A stretch of DNA of 64,000 bases from Verrucomicrobium sp. (lineage in GTDB: Bacteria; Verrucomicrobiota; Verrucomicrobiia; Methylacidiphilales; UBA1321), in assembly GCA_017849585.1 (NCBI GenBank), contig JAFIGT010000021.1, positions 1 to 64,000 on the forward strand, given 5' to 3'. Positions 32,518-41,700 of this stretch are shown here, one piece after another (within the stretch, counting starts at the first letter, position 1; each line of letters starts with the position of its first letter). The notes beneath the pieces were generated by a model. It ran no database searches, had not been told where the DNA came from, and saw only the letters and a program-made list of their open reading frames with translations. Position numbers and translations under genes: made by a program.

Positions 32518-35500
32518 CTACGGCGCGAACTGCGTATCCGACACCACCCGCCATTTGTAAAGCGTCTCCAACGTGGTGGTAGTTGCGGGTAGGGCGTAGT
32601 CCGGAATCGGCACGGCCGCGTTGTTCGGATCGATATAGCGCTCGAGCGTGGTGGCGCCGCGATATTCACCGCTGATCGTGCCGCGATCTTCATTCCACTG
32701 GGTCGGATCGCTATTGGAATTCTTGATCGATTGCGCGGTGAAATAGACCGTGTAGACGTTCGACTTCGTGGTCACGCGGGGATAGATGTTGGCATAGGGC
32801 CGCTCCCGCGTGTTGTCTCCCACCATGGCAAAGTCGGCTCCATACCAATCGGTCCGGGCCGCGCTATCAGAGGTCCAGTTTTTATTGCTAGGGACGAGGT
32901 AGATGTCGCAGATTTCCGAGGCTGATTTGAAAATGTCGTAGCCGTCAAATTTGGCTTTAAATTGGCGCAACGTACCATTGGCCTCATCGAGATTGAGCGG
33001 AAGACGAGCATTAGTATTTTGCACTACGGTTTTGTATCCAGCCGCAGCGCTTAGAGGAACGGCCGCGACTTTTTCACTCGCCAGTACCGAGCGCAAAGCA
33101 GTGCTGCGGGTGATGTAGGTGAAGGGCAGAATCTGGTAATTCAGATTGACCTTGCCTGCGGTGGAAAAGGGTTCGCTGATGGCGTACGGCTCGGCCACGG
33201 GCATCCAGAACAGATCGAGCATGAGATGATCCGGCGGATTTACCGCACCGGGGTGACCACTCGGGCCGGGGCGGAAGAGCAGGGTCTGCCATGGCTTGGT
33301 CCGCTTGACGCCAGTAGGGATCGAGCCGAGTATCCCCGCCGAGGGTACTTGCCGATTGGCAGAGAAGAAAGTTAAGTTTGCCATTCGTGTTTCAAACTGG
33401 CCGCTGTCGAAATAAGGGATGCCACCTGCGGGTCGGTAAAAATTTCCTTCATCGGCTTTATTGACGTACGGGCCATCCGGTTGATGGCCTACCCCGTTGT
33501 CCCAATCGCCGACAGGACCTCCGGGAATCATGACGCCATTGGTAACGGTGGGAGAAACGAGTTGTGGCTTGGCCGGACTACTGGTCGCGAAGTTAGTGAT
33601 CGAATCGGCGGAATTAGCGACCAACTTTCCATAGGGGGTGGCGAAGGTCATGGGGGTTCCAGATCCGATACGCAGACTGTAGGCCGCGCGGGTGACCCCT
33701 GTTGCCAAGTCGCTGTTTTTTGGATGAGGCGCAAAAGCGATTGAAGGTATATCCGAAACGGCGAGAAGGCGCGGATCTGCAAAGGCTCCGTTTAGTACCT
33801 GACTGATCAGCGTGTCATTGGTGGCATTAATGGAGTTTGAGTTCCACGTATTATTGAAGGAACAGCTTCCACGATCTACGGGAATTGAATCGGCCCACGA
33901 GCCTTTGAGAGGAATAAGCGCAGAAGTTCCAAATCGTCGTAAAACGGGATCAGTTGCGACCAACGGCACCTGCATCTTTTGTTTGGGAAAAGGTATATGA
34001 TAAGTTTGAATCAGATTTCCCGCAGCAGCGGCATTTCCGTTGTATAGCTCAATTGTCAAACTGGGTATACCTTGCAATTCAAGCTCCATGGTGCCGCCTG
34101 TGGGGAATTCGAGGATCTTGCTATAGAAGGGGAAATTCGTAACCGGATCTGGATTTACATTTTGCAAGGTGCGGTTCGACATCATGATCCGGAAGTCAAT
34201 AATGCCACCTCCAGGTCCAACGGAGGCATAACTGGAATAGGCACCTTTGGCTGCGGAAACAAAGATGGTTGCCGACGAGGTCATTTCCATTGGAATGGAA
34301 TTCAAAGTGAATTTGTCCAAGCCGCTTACCTTGATAGTGAAACCAGGATCCATGGCGGTATAGCCCATGGAGGGGGTGAAAAAGCTTAAGAGAAAGAAGC
34401 CTTGTACCGCCGTCGTATTGTCAGGCGGCATCTGTCCTCCGCTGGGTGCGCTGGAAGTATAGGTAGGCAGTTGAATGGATTCGACCGCAATACCGGATGT
34501 GGAGGTGGTGCTTGGAGGGACGGCCGGGACGGCGCCCTTACCCATGCCAATAAAAAGCATGGTGGCTTCCGTGATTCGAGGGAAGCGGCCTTGCCCTTGG
34601 GTGCCCCAGTCTGAGCGGATCGAGGGTGAGACTTGCCCACGTCCCGCAAAAGCTCCGGAGTTGGTACTGGCAAATGTCTTGATCGCGTAAGGCGCTGTAA
34701 CCGTTGCATCGCGCAGATTGATCGTGCGGATGTAGTCAAAGATATCGGTAAGGATCTGGCGTTGATCAGCACCATACTTGGTGCTGAAGTTGCTGGTAAA
34801 GCCGGGAACATTGGTCGTGGTGAGCGTATCGAGGTAGTCGAGAAGTTGCCGATTGCGACCAATATTGATATCCGTCGTAGAGCTCGTGTTATCGCTGCGC
34901 GTGAAATAGTATCTGTTGCCGCCTGCGGTGGAACAGAACGCAATCAGCTTGTCGACAAGGCTCCGATGGCTCGCATCGTTGATATCATGGATCGGCCAGA
35001 TCGCGACGCGTGGTTTACCGTAGAGATTGACTTCCGGGGCGCGACTGTGGGTGGTGAGGAAAAAGCGGGCGCTCTCCAGTTGCTGACGGGTGAGGCTGCT
35101 CGTATTACGAGTACTGTCAAATGCCAACTCGCCAACGGAGGTGTAGAGTCTTTCGGTTTTCTTCTGGATATAATTGGCGTTGGGATTGACTCCAGCTGCG
35201 GGGCTGACAGGCACGGGAACGGTTGCTTCGTCGGAACCTCCCTTGTCATAGCGGGGAGTCAACTTGAAGAGATTTGCGGAACTGAGGGTAGGAAAAACTT
35301 TTTTGAGCGTGGTCATGGCCGGATGCCCCGGATAACGCTGATATTCTCCTGCGGTCGGTTGATAGAGGGCTAAACCTGATCCGGCTTGGTCACGTTCATC
35401 GGCGTAATTAAATCGTGGTGTGTCCCAGAAGGTGCCGTGGGAAGCAGTGTTGATGTTGACTTTGCAGGTTTCGTCATCTGTCCAGAAGGCGATGCGTCCG

Positions 35501-36189
35501 ACAATCGGATTGGTCTGGCTGGCACCGGTCACGGTAACGACCTTGCCGCTGCCGCTGGGCGTGACGATTTCCCCGTTTTGCAAGACGTAGAGCCAGCGCA
35601 CTGGCATGGGGGCGGGCTGGTATTTGGGAAGAGCGATGTTGCTTTGAGCGCCGGGAGGGGCCGTCAGGGAGAAGCCTTCGATGGTGGAGATGAGATTGGG
35701 ATTTGTGGGGTCGCGAGGATCAAGGATCGGGAAAGAGAAGACAGCCGCGCCGGAGGAATTGGTCGTGGTGACAGGATAATTTAAATCGCACCAAATGGCG
35801 GGGGAACTACTCCACGTGGCTGGGGGGACGTCACCGGCCAAGTCAGTCGCCTTGGTCGTGGTCATCGATGCGGCGGAATAGAGGCGATAGGCGAGTTCCA
35901 GCGCGCCTCCATTACCGAAGCGGCGAATGACTCCCGGTTGCGAGGCCCAAGCATGGGTGGAGCCTTGAGTCGTGGCGTGATTGATCTGGGCCTGAACGAG
36001 GTTGACGGCGGTGTCGGCTAATTGCCGGGTCGAGGCGACGGTACGATAGTTGGAGGAAGTAATGCGTTCGCTGCCGGCCCTCATGACGAATCCCACCACC
36101 AGGGTGGTCACCAGTACAATGATGCCGAGAACAATCACGAGCGCCATGCCGCGTTGTTCGTGATGCCGCTTCAAAAATGGAGATGTCAT
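32518..36189 (-). CDS. Verru_Chthon cassette protein A (giant GspK/PilX-like)
   Basis: 1223 residues. It begins with an uncleaved- or prepilin-type N-terminus, EQRGMALVIVLGIIVLVTTLVVGF, which has Met-Ala rather than Phe and no Glu5, as in GspK/PilX. A large body follows, with DDETCKVNINTASHG (about residues 240-255), recalling the NINTA motif of GspK, and Ser/Thr/Pro-rich beta segments, ending in a short region (ETLYKWRVVSD). Family A of the Verru_Chthon set is known from Verrucomicrobia but uncharacterised. Its ATG overlaps the stop of protein D (ATGA). GspK is usually about 300-350 residues, so the body is greatly enlarged. Likely location is the cell envelope at the tip of a pseudopilus. 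Confidence 0.85.
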   Translation of the reverse strand: MTSPFLKRHHEQRGMALVIVLGIIVLVTTLVVGFVMRAGSERITSSNYRTVASTRQLADTAVNLVQAQINHATTQGSTHAWASQPGVIRRFGNGGALELAYRLYSAASMTTTKATDLAGDVPPATWSSSPAIWCDLNYPVTTTNSSGAAVFSFPILDPRDPTNPNLISTIEGFSLTAPPGAQSNIALPKYQPAPMPVRWLYVLQNGEIVTPSGSGKVVTVTGASQTNPIVGRIAFWTDDETCKVNINTASHGTFWDTPRFNYADERDQAGSGLALYQPTAGEYQRYPGHPAMTTLKKVFPTLSSANLFKLTPRYDKGGSDEATVPVPVSPAAGVNPNANYIQKKTERLYTSVGELAFDSTRNTSSLTRQQLESARFFLTTHSRAPEVNLYGKPRVAIWPIHDINDASHRSLVDKLIAFCSTAGGNRYYFTRSDNTSSTTDINIGRNRQLLDYLDTLTTTNVPGFTSNFSTKYGADQRQILTDIFDYIRTINLRDATVTAPYAIKTFASTNSGAFAGRGQVSPSIRSDWGTQGQGRFPRITEATMLFIGMGKGAVPAVPPSTTSTSGIAVESIQLPTYTSSAPSGGQMPPDNTTAVQGFFLLSFFTPSMGYTAMDPGFTIKVSGLDKFTLNSIPMEMTSSATIFVSAAKGAYSSYASVGPGGGIIDFRIMMSNRTLQNVNPDPVTNFPFYSKILEFPTGGTMELELQGIPSLTIELYNGNAAAAGNLIQTYHIPFPKQKMQVPLVATDPVLRRFGTSALIPLKGSWADSIPVDRGSCSFNNTWNSNSINATNDTLISQVLNGAFADPRLLAVSDIPSIAFAPHPKNSDLATGVTRAAYSLRIGSGTPMTFATPYGKLVANSADSITNFATSSPAKPQLVSPTVTNGVMIPGGPVGDWDNGVGHQPDGPYVNKADEGNFYRPAGGIPYFDSGQFETRMANLTFFSANRQVPSAGILGSIPTGVKRTKPWQTLLFRPGPSGHPGAVNPPDHLMLDLFWMPVAEPYAISEPFSTAGKVNLNYQILPFTYITRSTALRSVLASEKVAAVPLSAAAGYKTVVQNTNARLPLNLDEANGTLRQFKAKFDGYDIFKSASEICDIYLVPSNKNWTSDSAARTDWYGADFAMVGDNTRERPYANIYPRVTTKSNVYTVYFTAQSIKNSNSDPTQWNEDRGTISGEYRGATTLERYIDPNNAAVPIPDYALPATTTTLETLYKWRVVSDTQFAP

Positions 36190-36812
36190 GGCCGGTAAAT
36201 CTGGGCGCTGCCTGTATCGGGGTTCAGCTGAACGGTGGCGTAGTTATTGGGCAATGTCGTGGCGGTGGCGGAACGGTAATTGAGCACTGTAAAGAAAAGA
36301 TTGGCGCGTTCGGTAGTGTTGCTGGCGACCGGTTGGACGACTCCGTTCGGGCGAATGCGAAGGGTGGCGTAGGAGGCGTTGGCCAGCAGGGAGCCTGCTG
36401 TGGCGCTCATGGTCGCGGTGGGTAATTTGGAGAGAAAGGGTGAGTAGGCGTTATTTTCCGAAAGGGTGATATTTTTGGGAAAGGTCACGAGTCGATTGAT
36501 CGGAGCCAGTGTTCCCGTGGTGGTGTCTGGAGCCCAGAGTTGCACCGCGCTATAGCGTTGAGTGGATTGGACTGGTAGTTTGATCAGGCGAATTTCCACA
36601 GTGCGATTGCGCACGGAGGCCGCCTGTCGTGCCATGGCAAATTGATCCGCCAATAATTGGCCGGTCTGTGTAATGTTGTTATTTTCCAGTAATGAATTGG
36701 TGCCAGGAACAGCCGCCGCCATCAGGATGGTCATGAGGGCGATGACCACAAGCAATTCGGTGAGAGAGAATCCCCGTGTTCGGGGCAAAGGCATAGGAGA
36801 ATGCGAGTTCAT
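36186..36812 (-). CDS. Verru_Chthon cassette protein D (GspH/FimT-like pseudopilin)
   Basis: 208 residues. Prepilin site RG|FSLTELLVVIALMTILMAAAVP with Glu5, then LLADQFAMARQAASVRNRTVEIRLI, which is the signature of FimT/GspH minor pseudopilins (helix, then the surface-exposed N-R-T strand). The remainder is a beta domain ending SGSAQIYRP-type. It overlaps protein C by 4 bp upstream and protein A by 4 bp downstream, so all are translated together. Function is unknown; by analogy it is a minor subunit of a type II secretion- or pilus-like structure. Confidence 0.85.
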   Translation of the reverse strand: MNSHSPMPLPRTRGFSLTELLVVIALMTILMAAAVPGTNSLLENNNITQTGQLLADQFAMARQAASVRNRTVEIRLIKLPVQSTQRYSAVQLWAPDTTTGTLAPINRLVTFPKNITLSENNAYSPFLSKLPTATMSATAGSLLANASYATLRIRPNGVVQPVASNTTERANLFFTVLNYRSATATTLPNNYATVQLNPDTGSAQIYRP

Positions 36813-37759
36813 GGTGTGCTACTCCATTTGGATTCACGCAGTGTCACCGGGCAGGTCATAATGCGACAGGTGATCTTGGCCGCGGTCAGCGTATTTTGCA
36901 GAGCCGTCAGATCGCTCTGAAATTTACTGACGTCGATGAACTTGCCCGCGAGGGCGTTTTCAATGACGCTGGGAGGTTGGGAACCATTGGCCAGCCGGAT
37001 GGCAGAACTTTCATCAATCACCACGAGGGTGATCTGCACCATCGGCGGAAGTTGGGCGTATTGAATGCCTCCGCCTGTGCGGGAGTCGTAGCGATAGTTG
37101 GCGGTGAGTTGATTTCCTAAGCCGCTGGGATCGTCCTGATAAAAAGTGCGGGGCCATGCGATGAGTGCGATGACATTTTCGGCGATCGGCCATGCTAGGC
37201 TGTCGAGGCTTTGGGTCCAAGTGGCGTTGTTGTTTGTAAAGACCGTCAGATCTTCCGTCGGTTGCAGCGCCTGCATCAGGCGGTAACGCCAGCGATCTTG
37301 AGTGATGTGTGCGGGTCGATAATCCTTGTCGTTATCGAATTTCACGTAGTAGCCGCAGGCGTTGAGCAATCCGCGCGTTTGTTGATAAGTGGTGCTGCTG
37401 GAAAAAGCTTCGGGTGCCTGAAAATAGATGGAGTGACTTCCACCCGGTGCGTTCACGAGGAAGTGCAAATCCGACTTGCGGGTGTATCGGGTTGGCGCGT
37501 TATCGTCATCATAACCCCAGTAGGTATTGAGCGTTGCCTGGGCCAGTGTTTGGGTGATGATGTCGAATCCGCTGCGTCCTGCTTGGAAGGCGTCAATTTG
37601 GGCCGAGCCTCGCGTGACGGTCTTGGTTGCTTGCCCGGTGATACTTGCCACGATGGCCAGCATTAAGGCCAGCACTGCCATGCTGACCATCATTTCCACC
37701 AGAGTGAAGGCGCGGGTGGAGGGACCAGCTAAACTACCCTTGGCATGAACGGTGGTCAT
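36809..37759 (-). CDS. Verru_Chthon cassette protein C (GspJ/PilW-like pseudopilin)
   Basis: 316 residues. The N-terminus RA|FTLVEMMVSMAVLALMLAIVA is a prepilin signal with Ala in place of Gly at the cleavage position. GspJ/PilW-like features are the long helix continuing into TKTVTRGSAQIDAFQAGRSGFD and a large beta domain (HFLVNAPGGSHSIYFQAPEA). The last residues (CRIMTCPVTLRESKW) carry two Cys. The start codon lies 8 bp after the stop of protein B. Assignment as C is by size, order and N-terminal style. Confidence 0.82.
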   Translation of the reverse strand: MTTVHAKGSLAGPSTRAFTLVEMMVSMAVLALMLAIVASITGQATKTVTRGSAQIDAFQAGRSGFDIITQTLAQATLNTYWGYDDDNAPTRYTRKSDLHFLVNAPGGSHSIYFQAPEAFSSSTTYQQTRGLLNACGYYVKFDNDKDYRPAHITQDRWRYRLMQALQPTEDLTVFTNNNATWTQSLDSLAWPIAENVIALIAWPRTFYQDDPSGLGNQLTANYRYDSRTGGGIQYAQLPPMVQITLVVIDESSAIRLANGSQPPSVIENALAGKFIDVSKFQSDLTALQNTLTAAKITCRIMTCPVTLRESKWSSTP

Positions 37760-37767
37760 AGCAACGG

Positions 37768-38220
37768 TTATTGTCCTGCGGTTAAAAGAGTGAAGACCTT
37801 GCTTTTCTGGGCGGCGGTTGGGGCAGTTGCGGGATACTTCAGGGTGACCTTGACCAGTTTGGCGCTGGTATTAAAGGAAGTAGCGGCACCAGCGATGCTT
37901 GGATCCGTGACGGAGAAGGTCGCGATAAAGTACGCATCGGTAGAGGAGGCTGAGGCCACACGGATCCCTTGCGGGGTATAGTACTTGGGTTGACTTGCGA
38001 AAGTGGGGAGAGATGTCAGAGAGATTTGTTGCAGATCCGAGCGAATCTGGCGGGCAATACCAGCTTCGCCTGTTTGTACCATGGCCTGTTGGACGGTGCT
38101 AAGGCCGACTGGAAGCAATCCGAGTACACCCAACATGGCGAATGAAATTAATCCAAGGGCCATGGTTACTTCTACCATGCTGAAGCCACGATTCTGGCAG
38201 CAAGTGAGGGGCTTTTTCAT
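37768..38220 (-). CDS. Verru_Chthon cassette protein B (GspI/PilV-like pseudopilin)
   Basis: 150 residues, first gene of the cassette. Prepilin site NRG|FSMVEVTMALGLISFAMLGVLGLLPVG, with Glu5 and the long hydrophobic helix, matching PilV/GspI. Then QQAMVQTGEAGIARQIRSDLQQ and a short beta domain. Processing by a prepilin peptidase and membrane insertion are expected; no peptidase is in this window. Two weak matches to the 20-bp operator-like element lie upstream (38387-38406 and 38478-38497) but are not convincing alone. Confidence 0.84.
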   Translation of the reverse strand: MKKPLTCCQNRGFSMVEVTMALGLISFAMLGVLGLLPVGLSTVQQAMVQTGEAGIARQIRSDLQQISLTSLPTFASQPKYYTPQGIRVASASSTDAYFIATFSVTDPSIAGAATSFNTSAKLVKVTLKYPATAPTAAQKSKVFTLLTAGQ

Positions 38221-38785
38221 CGTATTTCAACGTTTTGAATTCGGAGCAAGGAGTAGGACAAAGTTGCCTGCTAAATACGGATTGCTTTATTTGATCTTCA
38301 AGCTTTCGGCTTATTACAAAGTAAATACTGATTGCAGAATCAATATCGCCTTAAGATGCGACAATTGCAAGAAAATAATAAGTGGTGTTTGTGATAAATG
38401 AACGATCGGATTTGATTTTAAAGGTTATTTTCCCTTAAGCATCTGCTTTTAATTCGAAATAATTCATTTTTACTAAAATCGTTTACTATAAATAAATATA
38501 ATGAGAGGGCTCCTTCACCAGTTAAAGGATCGAGATTGGTGCGGAGTTTAGGGTGATCGTTCGATTCCATTTTATAAAATGGCAATAGGATGCCTATGGC
38601 TCTATCGCTCTCAAATGGAAAGGGCGTTTTGGGTGATATCGGCGGCGAAAGGGGGAAGTTGAGCATCTGCCGGATTGAGGTGTGGCTTCCGATGAATTGG
38701 AAGCGGGGGCAACGAGTAGACTGCGTTGGCTGACGACGCATCCCGGCATCGTGTTGGGGGATGAGTCTCTCGAACTCTTACTCTG
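38221..38785. other. 565-bp intergenic region before the Verru_Chthon operon
   Basis: AT-rich near the operon, more GC-rich near the PATR gene. It should hold the cassette promoter. Two partial matches to the shared 20-bp element are at 38387-38406 (reverse complement ATCGTTCATTTATCACAAAC) and 38478-38497 (ATCGTTTACTATAAATAAAT), each 14 of 20. No gene is supported here. Confidence 0.45.
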
Positions 38786-41700
38786 CTAGGCGTGACGACG
38801 CTTGAAGATGCGGTGGCGCAAGCGCCAGAGGATCCAGAGGGTGATAAGGAGTCCGCCGATGATTGTGGAGGGTTCGGGCACAATCGGTACAACGCGACCA
38901 TCGGCCAGAATCATGGCGTAGTAGAGGCCGGGTGAGTATCCGACGGGGTTGAGGAATCGAATTTGGCCAACTTCGCCGGGGGTGAGGCCGCTCGAGTTGG
39001 TGCCAAAGTAGAGGTAATCGTTGTCGGCACCGGGGTCATAGTTGGTGATCGTGAGTATGTTCGATCCCCAATTGATGGCGGAGCTGTCGGCGAAGTAAAT
39101 GGCGCTGCCCAACGCTGCGGCCATGTCGATGGTGGAATTTCCGTTGAGCGTGAGGGTGCCGACGGTGTCGCTGTGTCCGTTGATGGCAAAGGTGGTGCCA
39201 GTGGACATGGAGACGTTGGTCGTGTTGCTCAGGACGTTGCTGGCGCCGAGCATCAGGGTGCCCTGGGTGATGTTGGTGTCGCCGGTATAGGTGTTGGTGC
39301 CGCTGAGGACCATGGTGCCGGTGCCGGTCTTGGTGACGCCGCCGGTACCGGAAATGGATCCGGCGTAAGTGGTGGAGGTGTTGTTGCCGCCAGTGGTGAG
39401 GATGGTGGAGCCGTTGAGGACGACGTTGCCACCCGCAGCGCCGCCTCCGCTGAGTGAGCCGATGGTTTCGCTGGAGCTGAGAACCAGACGGGCTCCGCTG
39501 ACATTGGCGAGGATGACGTCGCTGCTGTTGCCGATGGCGTTTCCGTTGCTGGCGATGAGGGTGCCGCCATTGATGGTGGTGGTGCCGGAGTAGGTATTGT
39601 TTCCGGTGAGAATGACGGTGCCGGTACCTTCCTTGGTGAAGTCGCCGCTGCCGATCATGTTGCCGGTTAAGGTGACGGTGTTGCTTCCGGCGGTATTAAT
39701 CGCGCCACCGCCCGAATCGAGAGTGACTGTGCCGGAGAGGGAGAAGGTTCCATTGGCAACCAGTGTGCCGCTGCTGAAGGTGAGGGCGTTACCGGTGGCT
39801 CCGAGATTGCGGCTGCCGCTGACGGCGACATCGCCGCCATTGATGTAGGTGCCGCCCGCATACGAATTCGTGGCGGAGAGGGTGAGGGTACCAGTGCCGG
39901 TCTTGACGAGGGTGGTGCCAGCGCCGTCGATGGTGCCACTGATGCGGGTATTGCCGGTGCCGTCGACGTAGAGGTCGTTGCTGTTGGTGGTGAAATTACC
40001 GGTGAGGTGAAGGGTGCCGGCTCCATTCTGTGTGATCGCCAGCGAGTTGGAGAGAACGATGGCGGAGGCAATCGTATTGCTGGAGGTGGAGGACATGGCA
40101 ATGGTGGCGCTACCAGTGCCGGAGACGTCGAAGCGAAGGGTATTTGCTGTGATCGTATAGTTTTCACCGCTGTAGGTGCTGTTGAAAATGATGTGACCGA
40201 CGGTACGGTTATTGGAAAGGGTAACGGTCTTGGAAGAGGAGGTAGTGGCGGGTGTTCCGGCCGCATCTCGGGCACCAAAGACGACCACTTGATCGGCTCC
40301 ATTGGGATAGACGGTGGCGTCGCTGCCATCGGCATTGTTCCAGCGGTTGCCTTGAGTATTCCAGGTATTGGTGCCGGAATCCCAGTATTTGGCGGAAGCG
40401 ATGATGCCGGGAACGATCTCACCCGTGGCGGCGATTTGGTAGGCACCGGTGCCGTAACCGTCGAAGTTGATGGTGGCGAGAATGGCGCTGCTGACGGTCG
40501 TTGAACTGACTAGTTGTGAGCCGGAGCCTCCAGTGAGGCTGCCGGTCCAGTTGGCGATGGTGAGGACATTGCTCGTCGTGCTGGTGGACGTCATGCTGGC
40601 GAAGGTGAAGACGGAGTCGGCATCAAGTCCGCCCATGTCGATCGTGGAACTGGAGGCGAGGGTGAAGGCTCCGGCGGTGCCATTGTGTCCATTTGTGGCG
40701 AGGGTACCGCCATTGAGGATAACGGAGGTGCTGCTGGAGATGACGTTGTCGGAGTCGAGAGCGAGGGTCCCCGCGCCGCTCTTGGTAATACTGGAGGAGC
40801 CGGTGATACTGCCGCCGTAGGTAGTGGTTGTACCGGTGGCAGTGTTAATGCTGCCGCCGGTGCCGCTGACGACAATGCCACGGTTGGAGTCGAGGGTGGT
40901 CGTGCCAGAGATGGCGAGCGTGCCGCCGTCGTTGAGGGTGATGTTATTGGAAGTGGGAGAGCCGGGCGCGGCACCGAGGTTTTGATCGCCAGTAATGGCG
41001 AGGGTGGCACCGTTGACCGTGGTGTTGCCGGTATAAGTGTTGTTACCGCTGAGAGTCATGCGACCGGAGCCGCTGACGGTCAGGTTGCCGGTGCCGGCTA
41101 CGATACCGCCATAAGTGATGGCCGCGGAAGTGGTGGTCAGGGTGACGGTGCCGCCGCCGGAATTGAGGGTGATGCCGCGGTCGGAGTCGAGGGTAAAGGC
41201 GTTGGCGGTTTGGAGAGTGCCACCGTCGAAGGTGAGTTTGTCGGTGATGGGGGAGGAGGGGGCCGCGCCGAGGCTGGTATCGGAGGAGACCACGAGTGTG
41301 CCGCCGTTGATGTGGGTGGCGCCAGTATAGGTATTGCTGTTGGAGAGGACGAGCGTTCCGGCGCCGACCTTGGTCAGATTGGCGGTGCCGTTGACCACGC
41401 CGGTTGCGGAGAGGGTGGTGCCGGTGGCTGCGCCGATGGTCGAATTGGTGGCCATGGTGATGATGCCACTGATCGTGTTATTGCCGCCGGTGTTGTTGAT
41501 GACACCGTTGCCGCCTGCGCCGGAGCCATTGATGGTGAAGGATTCGCCGACGGTCAGTGCGCTGGATGCGGTACCGATCTGGACCGTGGCACCGTCATTG
41601 ACGGTTGTGCGCACTGAGGTGCTGGCGGTGCCGAGGGCGTTGTTGTTTTGCACCGCGAGGATGCCGGAGTTGACAGAGACCGCGCCGTTGAAGCTATTGC

